From contig NC_053126.1 of assembly GCF_010015445.1 (NCBI RefSeq), forward strand, positions 10,913,778 to 10,977,777: DNA of 64,000 bases, written 5' to 3'. Both the position numbers and the translations under genes were made by a program. How positions within the stretch are numbered: the first letter of the stretch is position 1; each line of letters starts with the position of its first letter. This stretch comes from Perca fluviatilis. Taxonomy: Eukaryota > Chordata > Actinopteri > Perciformes > Percidae. The notes under the pieces are model-generated. The model made no database searches. It was not told the origin of the DNA and worked only from the letters and a program-made list of their open reading frames with translations. This document shows, one piece after another, positions 1 to 14,434 of the stretch.

Positions 1-2362
1 GGATATAATCTGGCCCCCTCACACATAATGTATTAACCATAAATCCAACAAACGCTGACATTTTTCACCCATCAACTCACACTCACAGGCCTCTCACAAA
101 CTCCAAAACATTCAGTACACACACACATTCTTGACCCAGTTTTGAAACAGGGGAGCAGCTTCTCGACAGTGAACGCCCTGCAGACAGGTCGAACATTTAA
201 AATGGTCGGTGCCTAACAGCTTTTCAGCACATCAACTAACACCACGCATTCCAGACACCACAAATCAGACAGAGATTTTCCAGCTAATGTGGTATAAAGT
301 TGAAAAGAGAGAGAGAGAGAGACACACACAGCTGAAAAAGCAATGTTAATAATAATGAGAGAAATGAGAGAGAACAGAGAGAAAGCAAGAGCAGTGTGGT
401 CTCCATATAGCTTGCTAAGGATAATAGCATGCATGCTGGCTGGGGCAGAAAGAGAGAGAGAAAGAGGGCGAGCGAGTGTAGAGCCGCAGTGACGCCATTG
501 TGGTTCCGCAGCACTTCCTGTCTACCGCCACAGTGTTTGTTTATCTTGTCTCCACAGCAACTGCCAACACATAAATACCGGAGAAGAGAGAGAGAGAGAG
601 AGAGACAGAGAGACAGAGAGAGAGAGAGAGAGAGACAGAGAGAGAGAGATCATAGAAAAGAGAAAAAAGAGAAAATAAGGGCAGACCATTCAAAGTCAAG
701 TGGATCCATTCGGAGCCTCCTAGCTGACTGGTTTGAGCTCGGTTAAGACATGCTGGTCTTTTGTTGGACTTAATGACCGAGTTCTGGACTGGTTTCCAGT
801 GACATGGTCCAGCATGGATGAGGTGTAGAAAAGTTATGACCTCAAATGTCACGGGAGTGGGTCAGGGGTGGATGGGTAAAAAGAGGCCGGGAATGGGGGT
901 TGATTCCGGAGGCCATCGACAATCTGGTTCAGTCCTCTTAAGCAACCCTACACAATTCTGCTACCAGGGCCAATACCCCTACTCAAGATATTCGGCATCT
1001 ATTTACTGTATATACAGTTCAGCACATTATAGGGAGCGGAAGTAAAAAACAGAATGCAGTGCATCAAGTAAAAGATTATAAAATATATATATAACATATA
1101 TATAATATATAACATCTATAAAATAAATGTAAATATTATCCATTATATAAGAACCCATGTATTGAGTACTTCTATACAGAGCCTAAGTGAAACTGGAACT
1201 TCATGTTCTGGTCCAGAAGTAAGTAAACCTAATTCAAATTTTAGAACACAAATAACTAAAAATCCAGTAAGAAAGTCCAGAGTCTTTACAGTTTATAGTG
1301 AAGCGTACTTCATACGTGTATGTCTAGAAAAGGATGATAACTCTTAATAATACTAGTAGTAATATTGTTGTTTACTTTCAATATTGAAATGATTAGCTAC
1401 CTTTAATAAACACCATTGTCCATAAGCTATATAACTATTGTGGGTTAAACATCCCGAGTCAACAAAAGAGTAATAGTTAATAGTAGTAGTTAATAAGTTA
1501 TGTGTTCGCAGCCAGCACGTCTAGATAAATAAGTTTAACGTTGATACGTCACAGATCAGCTGGCAGTAGCCCTTTCTGTCATTCTCCTGCATTACTTTTT
1601 CTCTCCAAAACCATTTTGCATAATTGGATCTGACTCACCATGCCAACCAAATGGAAGTTGATTTTTTTTTTTTTTTTTTTTTTTTACTCCCAAACCCAGT
1701 GGACCAGATTAGAGTCGCTTACTGTCGTCTGACTCACTGTCTAAGATGGTCACTCAGTCGAATGTCCCGTGTGACCCTTTGACGCACACACATCTATGCA
1801 TGCATACAGTAACAGCCACGTACGGTGTAAGATTAAACACTGAAATAGGTATACATTTGTACAGACAGATAAACACATAGGCCTAATAGGTGTGTACTGT
1901 GTGTGTTTATCTGTGTGTGTTCATACTATGGAGATCTGCAGTTCACTTTGACCTTAGAGGTAAATGTTGCAATGAATAACTTCTGTATTATACACATGCA
2001 CACACATATTGTACACTAAAACTGCACACACACACACATTTGCTATAGATACGCCTGCCCGTTATCTCTTGAAAACGGACTCATCTGTTGAAACAAAGAC
2101 ACACAGCCATGCATGCACACACAGAGACACACATTTACAATGCTTGCATATCACTACACTTTCCATAGAGCTGATAATGTTTTACAGAACCATAAAGAAC
2201 AGAGTATGGCCTTAGGGCAAGAAGAAGTACAGAGCACTCTTTCAGCACTGTTTTCCGAATACTACTATCCTCCACTGCCAGCAGGAATGATTGCAGAACA
2301 TTGCGCACAAGAGTTTGCTCCTAATAAAATGGCATTGGTTGAAAAGTAGCAAGATATGGCTT
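1..2362. other. Gene-free stretch with GA-rich and AT-rich tracts
   Basis: No open frame here resembles a protein; the longer ones simply read through GA or CA repeats. Visible items are a compound (GA)n/(GACA)n tract around 581-649, an AT-rich segment near 1080-1150, a 23-base T run near 1662-1684 and short CA-rich patches near 1890-2130. I see no splice-site pair flanking a conserved reading frame on either strand. Confidence 0.6.
581..649. repeat. (GA)n microsatellite with GACA interruptions
   Basis: The tract is almost pure GA, interrupted three times by GACA. It generates the arginine/glutamate-rich and leucine/serine-rich frames seen on the two strands, which are not genes. Confidence 0.9.
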
Positions 2363-2377
2363 CATTTCTACAGTTTC

Positions 2378-2580
2378 TTTTTTTTTATTTTAAAGAGTAT
2401 GTTTTTTGGCATTTTAGGCCTTTATTTGGATAGGACAGCTTAGACTTGAAAGGGGAGAGAGATAGGGGAATGACATGCAGCAAAGGGGCGCAGGTCAGAG
2501 TCGAACCCACGGCCGCTGCGTCGAGGAGTAAACCTCTCTATATGGGCACCCGCTCTACCAGATGAGCTAACCAGGCGCCC
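2378..2580 (-). mobile_element. tRNA-derived SINE with 15-bp target-site duplication
   Basis: Read on the minus strand, the head is tRNA-like: an A-box segment TAGCTCATCTGGTAGAGCG and a B box GGTTCGACTCT. A body containing GCATGTCATTCCCC and CCAAATAAAGGCC follows, then an A-rich tail. The repeat CATTTCTACAGTTTC flanks the insert exactly, at 2363-2377 and 2581-2595. The same family occurs in plus orientation at 21130-21322. The perfect duplication indicates recent retroposition by borrowed LINE machinery. This is not a functional tRNA gene. Confidence 0.85.
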
Positions 2581-2595
2581 CATTTCTACAGTTTC

Positions 2596-4860
2596 ATACC
2601 AAGTTTATTTGGATTATATTTTGCCTGGCCTGAACGTTATTGGTTGAAACTGAAAGTTGTCTCAAGTCTTCTTGTGATGAGTAGCTTTTGAGAGCATCTT
2701 TGTTTCAGCTCTGTTTCGTCTCACTCATTATAGTGCTTGTGTTGCATGCGGCTATGCTAATAGTCATCCCTGTGAGGCAAAATAAGAGGGGAGTGTGCAC
2801 GGCATGCCTCAAGGTTTAGACCACAGAACGGAGATGAAAATGCTTTTGGGTTCGTTTTTACCAGAGAAGAGTTTATCACATCATAGACTACCCGGTTAAC
2901 TCTGTCTTAAGACTTTTCAGCTCATTTACTTACATGACTATTGAGTCCTTGACCTTTGCACATGATACATATAGTGTTAGGTTTCCTTTCTGACAGAGAT
3001 GTTATCCTATGTTTCCTGCCCAGGGACTACAGACGAAAATGAGCTTATAGCTATCTCTGGTACTGCTAAGGAGCTGTGCATTGTCCCTGTCAAATAAATA
3101 AATAAATAAAATAAATCAAAAACAAAATATGAACAGATAGTCATGCAGTGATAACACACATATACACATAAGTCAGAAATGCATGAAGCTCTACTCCACT
3201 CCAACGTAACCCCATTCACTCACACTACAAGCAATCTTTTCTAACTAACAATTCAAAAAGTTACAGTTTTCATTACACGTCATTCAAGTCCGGCTGTTAT
3301 GCAAAGTTGTAAATCCCCTCCGAAGACAACATAGAAACTGAGGTCCATAAACAAACATTATCCCACCTGAAGATAAATGATGTGTTGCGGTCATGTGTCC
3401 TTTACTGGCAAAGTCATTTCACTAAGCTTTGAGTGTGTGTGTTGCTAAGAGACACATAAGTGTGTGTGGATGTGTGTGTGGAATGTGTGACGTCCGCTCT
3501 CTCTCAGGGGCGTGGTTGTCTGTGCGAGACTTTGCCGCTCTCACACACAGACACACACACACCCAAAGGCTTCAGGGGAAGAAGGGGAAGTCATAAAGCC
3601 TCTAATAGCCCCTCTCTGAAGCTTGTGTTACTGTCTCTCTGTTGGGAAGGGGTGTGTGTAGGTGGGAAGGGGGTCCTATGCTTGACAGGTGCAGATCAAA
3701 CCAAGCTTGGACACAAACACTTCACACACACAAAATTACAACAGCCTAACCCAGAAGTTGCAAAGTCCGTGATGTACATACGCTTCTGCTATTTAATTTC
3801 TTACCACCAGTTACCACTGGTGATTTGAATCATTAATGACGGATTATTGATGACTTATACTCTTTATCAGTAAAATACAGGGAAGAATACTTTCTTTTGC
3901 TATGAAGGTAATGTTAATGTCTTCACAATAAGTGTCACGCTGCAGCGCACTCAAATTTATACTTTTAAGCACATCTGTTGATTCATGGATCTCTGTCACT
4001 ATGAGAATGATTTCCATATTGTAAAAGTGTCTAGCTTTAAGTGATCTGGAAAAATCAGCCATGCTTTGTCTCTTCTTGCTTAGATTACTGTAACCCTGCA
4101 CTCCTGTCCTAGTTAAAGTCCCTCTCTCACAATAAAAAAGCAGCTTAAAGTTTCACCAAAACAAGAGACACAACCACTTCACACCAACCTTAGCACTATT
4201 TCGGCATGGGTGTGTATGTATGTAGTGTCAAATCATCAGCGTCTTATTGAATTATTGATTCAAAGCAAGATCCGGTATTTATTTGACTTGAGCTAAACCT
4301 ATGCCATCTTTCAAATCACTTCTTAATTTATCAACCTAAAGACTTTCTATTATTGTTTCCGGCCTTGTGAATATGACTTTTACCATGGTTTTATATTTCC
4401 TATGGGCCTTTGGTGATCATTTTCTCTATTCAATTCTTCGAAAAGTGCTTTGTGTTGTACAAATCATTGTCCAAATACACTCATCAATATGATTACACAA
4501 AAATGCACGTTCTTGGATAGGAGTAAAACAAACATCTCCAAACAAGCTTGCAAAATAGTACTAACTGCTATTAGAAGGGTTTGAATTACAGTGTCTTTAG
4601 GATAAATGCGATCACTCAGATCTTTGTCAGACAAAGGGAAAAATGATCACTATCTGCAACTTGTTGTAACTTTCAGCTCTTTACAGAACATTCTCAGCAT
4701 ACAAGACAGTGTTACAAAGCTTCTTAGTATGTTTGTCCACTGAAACACTGCACATTTAGCCTGGTCTTCCTGCCTGCTATTGACTCAAACAGCCTTTGCT
4801 CATTTATTAGCAGCTGTGCGGCCAATTATCTCCCTGCCCCCTTTCCTGTGTTCTAGTAGC
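2596..4860. other. Gene-free stretch, low-complexity patches only
   Basis: I find no recognisable exon or structured RNA. A TAAA-rich patch lies near 3094-3116 and CA-rich patches lie near 3430-3560. The open frame from 3460 is CA/GT-derived and resembles no family I know. Confidence 0.55.
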
Positions 4861-4954
4861 AGCCTCGGCCATGCACAGAGGAGGAGATGAGAAGAGGGAG
4901 TGGAGGGAGGCAGAGAAGAGACGAGTAAGGGGAGGGCTCCTCTCTTCTGACATC

Positions 4955-5256
4955 GTCATAAAGGAATCCCCTGCACTGGGCTGGGCCCGCCCACTCTCTT
5001 ACTCTCACCCTGTCTGGCTCCCAGACACACTCGATTCACACACTTCTGTCTGCACAGCCGAAGGAGAAACAGACCCACGAAGGAGAAACAGACCCACGAG
5101 AGCAGACGAAGAGTGGGAGACACCGACAAACACTGAGAGAGATAGAGGGGGGTGCGGGAACAACTGTGAAGTTCAACTTAAGAGTGTGACACTGCAGGGA
5201 GAGCATGAGGAGAGTGACATTGAGACAGAGGAAAGGAGTAAAAACTGTTGTCTCAG
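4955..5256 (+). other. Possible non-coding first exon with splice donor
   Basis: A GC-richer segment follows a CCAAT motif (about 4821) and a TATA-like CATAAAGG (about 4957), and ends at the consensus donor CTCAG|GTAGGT with GT at 5257-5258. A 19-base unit, CGAAGGAGAAACAGACCCA, is repeated directly near 5059-5096. The layout fits a 5' UTR exon of a plus-strand gene. No coding exon that it could join is visible in the following 13 kb, so this is inference from signals alone and could be chance. Confidence 0.25.
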
Positions 5257-5594
5257 GTAGGTGCAGCATCGCGTCTGCCTTTTCTCAGAAGTTGATTGTT
5301 GCCTTTTTACTGTTTTATGACTTTATGAACTGGAAAATCTGTACGCTTTTCTTGAACCACTGGTCTTTCACAGATAGGCATTCACACTCACTTCACAGCA
5401 ATTCCTGCAACCTGTTGATCAGGCCAGACATTTACACGGAACGACAGTAAAATGTGCCTGCTGTTCAAATATACTGTAATGTTGGCACTGGAATATTGCC
5501 CTGATCTAAGGTCTGCCACTGTGGACCGGCTCCATTACAAAGGTCAGACGTAAATAGTTCCTTTGAATGGGATGACTTGATTTCTGTCTGTTTT

Positions 5595-5624
5595 TCTGCC
5601 TGTCTGCCTGCCTGCCTGCCTGCC

Positions 5625-5661
<37 letters not shown>

Positions 5662-5685
5662 GCCTGCCTGTATGTCTGTCGGTCT
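5595..5685. repeat. (CTGT/CTGC)n tetranucleotide microsatellite
   Basis: About 22 units alternate between TGTC and TGCC. The tract has an interrupted left half and a pure CTGT core. Confidence 0.9.
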
Positions 5686-6572
5686 GATTTAGGGATTATA
5701 TCTCCAAATGAATTACTGCATAATTAGTTTGCCTGTACCTTTTTGTCTGCCTTACTTTGCAACAGTCTTCTTACAGTATGTATGTCATCCGTCTACCACA
5801 TGCGTGTCATCTATCTGTCTACATGTCCATCAGTCTGTGTGCGTCTCCGCGGGGTGTTGTTGGCAGCACAGAGGGGGAACAGAGGTCACAAAAAGTTCTA
5901 GAAAAGCAGTCGAGAGACATAATGGTAGAAGTGAAGCGAGGCCAGAGCCGCTCAAACATTCCTCTCATTGTTCAGAGGCCCTGTAAGTCTGCGAGCTCCC
6001 AAACCTCCATGAAAGGAAGGGAATCCAGCAGCTACTGTAGCTAACCCAGTTTCAGCTACAGCTTAGGGACGGCTGTCTCTGTTTTACTGTCCGCCGTCCT
6101 GTCTGGTTCCCCTCTGGTAGTGTTGGTATAGAACAAATTAGGCAGTGGAATGCAAAAATGGAGCTGAAGGAGATTAACATGATGCTGAAGCACAGAGGAA
6201 AGACAAGATAAAAAATGATTTAATTTAGTCCAGGAAGTATTCAAAAGTAACAGAAGGATATGTTGCTTTACTCTGTGTGCAACTGACTGTGACTTCAGAT
6301 AACCTCTCCGCCAAAAGACATGGGAAAGACAGAAAGAGAGGTTTACAGTGAGGAATCATTAGATTGGAAAGCCTACCAGGGAAGGCCGATTGGGTGATTG
6401 GATGGAGGAATAGATGGAAGAAAGAGGGAATAGAAGGAGCTGAAGGAGAAGAGAAGGTGGGGATCCAGGACTCAAGCCTTGGCTTTGGTGGGGTGGCTGG
6501 GTGGGTGGGTGTGCCCAGCAGCAATCTGTAGGAATGGGCCCAGGCTCAGGAAACCGTGGCGTAGTGGAATAA

Positions 6573-6675
<103 letters not shown>

Positions 6676-8380
6676 TATACTTTTTGCATCCATTTGTGCA
6701 TGTGTGGTTCAGTGGCAGCAGGGCGGTTGTACACTAAGTACAGGGCTGGTGGTGGTAAGAGTGTTTGGCAACGAATCAGGCGGAGGATAGGGTTACACGC
6801 ATAGGGCTACAGGGAGCAGACCACGGGCTCGGGCTGGGCTCTTCACTGCTGAGGCTAGCTTTACAGCCCAAAGAGACTTTGAGCTTTTCTCTTTTTTTCA
6901 AATCTGGAGCTGGAAATACTTTTTTTATTCTCAGACTAATGTCCCACATGTGGTGCGTTCCATTGATTCCAGGCCAGCCAATGAACGTTCCCCTTTGATT
7001 CAGGAAAACTGCAACAGATAGGGCCCATAGTAGAGCCCAAGTCCTTGTATGAATGTCACTGAATGTCACAGCCTTAGCAATAATTACGCCCTAACACGCA
7101 ACATGAAACAAATACAGTCTTACTCACATGCGCACACATACCCAGACACATTCTGTCTGGTAGCAATAGAGCCAGGGTGTGGTACTGCTGTGCTGTAAGG
7201 TGTGTGAGTTCAGAGATCTAGGTTAAGGTCGTTGAGATGTGTTATATGTTTTTCACTACGATATTTTTTTGTCCATTTTGCAGATCTAATGGTTGGGGTT
7301 AAGAAACTGACAGGCCTGAATTAGCATCTGGCAGAAAACATTGTCTTGAAAATGTTCTGTAAGTTGCAGAGGAAATGCTGCCACAGTTTCTGCTGTGTCA
7401 GGCATCTTTCCTCTCCACACTGATCTCCTCACCTTTGTGGACTCTGGTTAATAGTTACTTTTCCACATTTTCTTCTTCCGCATTTATCAGTGCGAGTGTG
7501 TTTTTAGAGGTGTAATGGATACAACAGCTATTATGAAAAGCAAATGTGGCTGTATTTACACTTTAAAGCTGTAATCTTGAAGGTTTTCATTTAAATACAA
7601 TATCTGTTAAGTCACCATCTATTGCAGAAAGAGGTAACACAATGATGATTAAGCCTATGGCCCACTGATGACAGTATTGCAATATTTATATATTTGCAGG
7701 GTGTCTGGCGTGATATCTCCCTAAAATAATTATGTTTTTCTCCATTGTATACACACAAAAAATGGAACTATGCACAAAATTCTGAAAACTTGAAGCTCAT
7801 GTATCAACAACAAGACTCCAGACCATAGAAATGGAATGAGATTGTATTTCTATGCTCCAGACTGCTAAACTCTCAGCACAATTCCATTGATTTCACTCAA
7901 ATAGAAATTCTAAATCAACCAGGACTGAAATCTTACGGATTGCCACTTTAAGAAGGGAATTCAGGCGTTATAATAACCCTCGTGCCCCAATGTTGACATA
8001 ATGTCTTGAACCATTGGATAGATTGATTTCACATGAGGCTGGGGTTGGAAACAAACTGCCCTCTGTAAAATTGTCTAATGCAATGGAAAGATACAAAAAA
8101 TTACATATGCTTCAGTTTGATACATAATCATTAATGAGGTGCACAATAGCAAAGTACAGCCAGCCTGTGAGTTGCCCTGCTCACTGTTTGCTCTGTGAAG
8201 CGCCATACAGCCTGGAGGTGTGAATGGTGTCAGATTGGTATGTATTTGTACTATTCCTGTTCATGAGACTGGGTGAGAACCCGGCTAACGCTCATGTTAT
8301 GTTTGCCCTGCAGCCCACTGGCATACCTGTGTTTGTTTATTGATAGTGAGCATATTATGTGCGGAGAGACTGATTGCGCA

Positions 8381-8397
8381 CGTGTGTGTGTGTGTGT

Positions 8398-8434
<37 letters not shown>
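8381..8434. repeat. (GT)n microsatellite
   Basis: A dinucleotide tract of about 54 bases with one TATG interruption. Confidence 0.93.
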
Positions 8435-8437
<3 letters not shown>

Positions 8438-11400
8438 AGATATGTGATGAAACACCAAGGGGTTGAGATCCAGCTGTCTCAACAGAGGCTTTTCCACTTA
8501 ACTGTGTGCCCTTGTGTAAACGGCAATGTCAATTTCTGCACTCTGACTGAATGGGAGAGACCGGTTTGAGAAAACAGCGAGTGGCCACGTCTACACTTGG
8601 GCCCTTCCATACATCGTGTGCACAGTTATAAACGGAGTAGAACACACACAAAGTGTAAAGCGCACACCCTAAAACCATCAAAGCACCCAACCCACAAGGC
8701 TGTAGGCCATGAAAACACTCTAAAAACATTTTAACTCTGCTTAGGAACATCTGCAGCTGATCGTAACCCAGTGACACTAATTTTCCAATTCTGCGCCTCT
8801 ATCAGGATGCAACACATTGGCAAAATTATGAGCTGTCAATAAGTCGCAGCCCACGTGGCAGAAGCTCATGATTATTCCCAACCATAATAAACATCCAATT
8901 TGAGAAGAGTGTAACAACAGGATTGCCTGGCTCCACCGTAGCACTCTAAAAGCAAGACAGGCCAAATGCAAAAGTGAGACACGTTGAGATCCTCACAGCG
9001 AGCGTTTGAGGTGAGGTGTTGGACAGTGTGCGTCAACCAGAGTGCTGTCATTACAGGGGAAGGGAAGGAATGAGCTCATAGACATTAACGGCTGTGGGTT
9101 CGACTGGGGGAACGCAAAGGGGAAGAGAGAAACCGATGGAAAAGATGAAAAGGCAGAGAAAATAACACACGAGACGAGCCACTGCTAGATGAAAGGATGG
9201 TGGGATAGAGGGTTTTAGGTTGATGGAGGAGAGGAGTTAAAAAGGAGTAAGTGTACTGTATTTGATGGGTGCTGGGACCTTAATTGACCTTCTCTCTTGA
9301 GACGGCACGTTTTTTTTATTGTGAACATGTGGAGACCGACCAAAGAAAATAATGCATATGTCATAAAATAAAACAGAATTTAAGGAGACGCTTACAGCTA
9401 CGGTAAAATGCAACACAAAATGTTAAAGATTCATAATTATGTGTTTTCCATGAACTGAGTGACAAATAATAACCTGACCCTAAAATTACGCTATCTTCCC
9501 AGTAGCTCCAAATCACAGTGTGTTCTGAGTGGTTATACTTTGGTGTTATTGGTTGATTGGACCACAGGCTGAGAGAAAGAACATTGGCCTGGAGGAAACT
9601 AGAACGCGTCTAACAGGGTTTTTACTCTGTGTGAGGTTAAGAGCAGAGTTTTAGGTTTCCTGCTTAAAAAATTGAAATACAAAATTGTTTCAGTGAGTGG
9701 TGTTTAAACTGTTCAGCTCTTTCCAAACTCTCAGACCTAGCTGCAGTAGATTTGTGACAACAACGATACAGCATTAGTGATAGTGCCCAAGTTCACTGCT
9801 TCCTTGGAGCAGCTCTGCAACAACTCGGCCCACAGTGACAATAGACAGCCGGCTTAAACGTATTTAGAGTCTGAAGTTCCCCAAAAGTGTCCCACTGACT
9901 CATACCTTGTACATGGTGGAATATTTATGCTGCTGAAAATAAAGAGACTTGAAGAAGATGGAAAAATAGCATTCAATGTGGATCTGGAGTTTGGAATGAC
10001 ATTCAATTATTTACTAAATGTGTCGTTTCCAGACAGGTAAAATTCAGCATAAAGGAATTCAGATTAATAGGTGCTGCTCCAGGGGTAATGAACGTATGTG
10101 ATTGTAGATATCAGGTATCATTTGACAGGCAGTAATAAGAAGCAATAACATATATATACACTATCAGTTTTCTGAAGTCAATATGGATTTAGCAGTAGCT
10201 TCGTAGCAGAGGAAATACGGCCCAGTGTTCTTGGGCCGTTTTTATTTTACAGATAATGGGGCAGAAGTACAGTAGAACAGAGTGGGGCAAACTTTTTTTA
10301 AGGGAGTGCCACTTAACTGGCCACTTCCTCCTAACCTAATTCTCCATTCTGTCATTGAAAAGCTATTTTTATAAGCGGCCACAGGAAGTCTGGGAGTGGA
10401 CGAGAACCATGCACACATACAGTACACACAGGGCTGAGAAAGTGCATTGACTACGACCTGTGAATGAAAAAGATGTAGCACATAGGACTACTGTGACAAT
10501 TCACTCCTTTACAGAAAGTTATAGATGAGGGATATAGCCTCTAACATAAAGCATCAGAGGTGACAATGAAAGAGGAGGTCTATTTTTGGTGTTTATTATT
10601 AGTTTTACGCATGCTTTTAAGTCCTCTGACCACAAACTGTCTAGTTGTCTCTGTTGGCCAGGGGAATTCCTGGCAGAGTGATTTTTGAGACTACAGGACT
10701 GAATCACATTGCCAGGGATTTCCAATGGCTGACATGAAGAAAGCCAGCTCTTTCTCACAGATGCACTAATTTGCTAACTCCCACACAGTCACATCCATGT
10801 TTCTAATTTGAATACGCAAACACACCCATCCCGCTCTGTGTCACGAACAGGTGCTCGTAAGACCTGGCTGTGCGGCAGCAGGACTTAACCCACATGTGAA
10901 CAGTGAGTGTCTGCCATGTTCACAGTGGTTAAGTTCTGCCGCCACAGGGCTGCAGCCGGCAAGGGGAGAGTAAAGGTCAGGGAGGGGCCAGATCATCAAA
11001 CCACCGCTCTTCACATTAACACCATGCAGATTTCAGACAAGCCAAAAATATGAAACGCTTAAGATGTAAAGGGTGTTTTCATTTACCAGTCTTTATGAGC
11101 ATTAATGAAAAGACCTTCCTCAAATCAATGCATGAAACGAACATAAATGGCATATTTCTATCATGTTTTAATTTACATTCGTTGGCACTTTTTTAAGTAC
11201 ATCATCTCGTTGCACCTTCTTCTCTTTCTGTTTTTGTGCCCAACTCCTAATATTCACATAACAGTAGTGAATAGTAACCATTATACATTTTCTGGAAATG
11301 TAACTTTTCTGGAAAGTTAAAATGTACGCTAAATTTGGACAAAAACTTGAATAGTAGTGTAGCTCAGTGCCAGTTAACATATGAAAACTGTGTGTGGAAA

Positions 11401-11750
11401 AGCACTTCCTCTTTTAAAACAGTCTGTTCGATAAAGAGGTAGGAAAAACGTGCTGCTGCTCATTTTCTAGATTGACTCTCTTTTTATGGGCCCAACAAAG
11501 TCAGACTCCCACTTAATCACTTCTGCCGTGACAGCATGTGTGTGTGGTTCACAGATGACTCACTATTGTGTCGTGAAAGCGTAAGGCCAATGCGCTGTGG
11601 CCAAGAGGGGTGTATGGTGGCAGGTGTCACTATCCATAAGCTTCTGGTAATAACTGGTAATCTGTTGAATTAGCTGAAATTGTGCAGCTTCAGTATGTCA
11701 GTGTTTGCTAAATGTCAGCTGTCTCATTAGTGTCGAAGACTGCTCCTGTT

Positions 11751-11752
<2 letters not shown>

Positions 11753-11846
<94 letters not shown>
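11753..11846. repeat. (TG)n microsatellite with TGCG tail
   Basis: A pure TG tract of about 47 units. It passes into a short CACGTGCGTGCGTGCG segment. Confidence 0.96.
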
Positions 11847-11847
<1 letters not shown>

Positions 11848-14142
11848 ACGTGCGTGCGTGCGTGCGTATAGTCACCTCTGTCTAACTCCCCCCCCATCCC
11901 CTGCTGGGTCAGTCTCCTGTGCCTGCTGTGCTGATAATCAGTGTGTGACGTTGGCTGGCTCAGTTCAGCAGGAACAGGAGACTGGTCTCCTTTCCACACA
12001 CAGTACACAAAGTACACACACACACAGCTCATTTTAACTCCACTATAATGACTGTAGCTATCGTCTCTAAGTATGGATGTGTACGTGCATGTTTAAATAA
12101 ATGTATTTTGAAATGACAATTATGAAATATTTTTCTTTATGTTAAAGTCATTTGTCTCACTGAATTCCTAGTTGCAACATGTTTTTCCTTAAAAGATGTA
12201 GCCTACACACTCGCATGATGTAATGAAACACTTTACTTGGATTAATGCCTCATCTCTTATTGCATTTGCAGACTATTAAAATCTTCAATTTTCATGAAAC
12301 CATAAAAGCTACTTTAATTAAGGAAAATCAATGTGAAATGAAAAGAAACAAATAAACTTTGAACTCCATAGCTCGCTTGTAGTAAAATATATCTAATAAG
12401 GTCTGCTGCAACATTGGTTTCAGTGTTTTGTATGTGTTGCTCTTATCTTTTTTTATGTTTCAAAACCAAAATTACTTTGTACTTTCTGTTTAATTGTCTG
12501 TTGTTGCCATGTTTGTAAAAAAACAAAATACAAGAGGGACAGAGTTGCATTTTCTTCATATGTGCGATCACTTTTTAAACCAAAATGTATCAAATAAATA
12601 TGATGGCTGATTGATAATGTGTGCATTGAATTTGATTCAAATTAAATGTCTTTGAAAAAGCAGTACATGCGTCTTGTGTTGTTTTTTTCAACTCTGCCTA
12701 CAATTATAGAATAAATGTAACATCAAAAACCCAACATACAGTATATATATTTAACCAGTTACCTTTCTCTATCTCCCTTTTTCCTTCTTCTCTCTTTTCA
12801 GGTCAGGAACATGGACATTTTAAACAAAGATTACACAAAATTTCACTGACAAACAGTTCCTCCACTGAGCTTTTTGTCTCTGGCTGGAATAAAAGTCTGC
12901 TCGCTCTCATGGCACCTTACTGCCTATTCCCGACCAAATAATAAATAATAATAATAATAATAATCTATTTTCACGTTGTGTTACTTCAGTTTGATCACAG
13001 AAAAATTTTGCAACATTAACTGTTTACCTCTAGTGAACCCTGCACAGTCTGAGACTTTTACCACACATTTGCATAGCTGAAAATATTTTACAGATGACTA
13101 CAGAGGGGAAAAAAACAAGAAAAATAACAATTAGGTTTCATGGTGTTACTGAAAAAGAAAAACCTATTCTAGTGAGGTGCCAGCTTAGAAAAAAGAGAGA
13201 GAAAGAATCAGGACACACATCTACATTCAAATTACAATAAATCAAATTTGTAAACTGGACTTAACCCACATGCATTGAAGAAGAAAAGTCTGAGTTCTCA
13301 TTTTGTCACTTTAACAAAGTAGAAAGCTGCCAGCAACCTACAATAGGCCTACATGAAAACCATAAAAATGACCAACTCTTGAGTCATAATCGCTTAAAAT
13401 ATCATTAGGCCTATAGATCAGTTGTAGGTTGTAAAAAATATTGTTTTACTATTTAGACACACAAATACAGCAGACATAAAACTATAATACAATATATTTC
13501 CATGTAAACTGATTTGATCCCAACTCGTTTCTCCTTTGTTCAAGTTTGTGTATGCCTGTAGCTACATCACTGAAAATATTAATTCAGTTTTAAAATGTTA
13601 CTATATAGGCTAGGAGAGCCGGGACAGTTGAAACACTTTTTTAATTTACAAAGCGATCGTATAGCACTGAAAGCTAATATTTTGTTACTAGTAACCTACA
13701 CTTGTCATCTGTCAAATACAGTTGCATTTTCAGCTTTGAACAAAACCGTTCAGGAATTATTACAGCAAAGTGGGACGTGCGTAATGTTTCATTCGTCCCT
13801 CCTGGTCGGGCATGGGGGTATGAAACATAAGCCATATAAACTTCCCACAACTTCAATATTTTACTACATATATCATGAATGGTACTCCCAAAATGTGTTA
13901 TTTTAGATAGATTGTTGCTGGGCTACGTCTTTGTGAATGTCTGCATCGTGAAGTGTGTATGAAGCGAAATATCATGCACTGTGGATGATTCCGCCATTTT
14001 TATAGTTAGAACAGTATACGTTTTCCCATTTATATCATGTTTCTATTGTGGAAAATCGTCGTTTCACTAGGTTTATACGTGGGCTAGGCCACTGCACATG
14101 AACATCCAAATAAGTGCCCTTAACGACCCACCACAGCCCGTC

Positions 14143-14200
14143 AGTTCAGATTCAGATTCATATTCAGATAACTTTATTAGTCCCCAAAGAGGCAATTCAG
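14143..14200. repeat. Short dispersed-repeat fragment with ACTTTATTAGTCCCC motif
   Basis: The segment around AACTTTATTAGTCCCCAAAG resembles a motif seen at the 3' ends of many teleost retroelement fragments, recalled rather than searched. Tandem TTCAGA units precede it. It lies inside the candidate transposon at 13604-14991. Confidence 0.35.
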
Positions 14201-14370
14201 TTTTACAGCCAACCCATCCATTAAGGGTTAAACTAACTTAAAAAATGCATTATAAGTGCATTAGTACGCAATCTATATAATGTAATAATGTAATGTTATA
14301 AAATAATAAATTAAAATAAACAATAGACAAATAGTACTGCAGCAGTCATACATCCCCCTGTATACAGAAG

Positions 14371-14372
<2 letters not shown>

Positions 14373-14433
<61 letters not shown>
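14373..14433. repeat. (CT)n microsatellite
   Basis: A pure CT tract of about 30 units inside the candidate transposon. Confidence 0.95.

Positions 14434-14434
<1 letters not shown>

Larger units (their letters stand above)
6805..13590. other. Long gene-free stretch between microsatellites
   Basis: Apart from the GT tracts listed separately, I see no exon with a recognisable product and no structured RNA. AT-rich single-copy-looking DNA predominates. Short frames on both strands lack family features. An acceptor-like pyrimidine run followed by TTTTCAG lies near 12775-12801, but the frame after it stops after 12 codons, so I do not call an exon. Confidence 0.5.

Noticed and set aside
2490..2580. 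A tRNA gene on the minus strand
   Set aside because: The A and B boxes belong to a SINE head. The cloverleaf arms do not pair properly, and the unit continues into a SINE body with a target-site duplication.
12785..12849. A coding exon after the acceptor-like TTCTCTCTTTTCAG
   Set aside because: The frame stops after 12 codons and no upstream exon can be joined to it.
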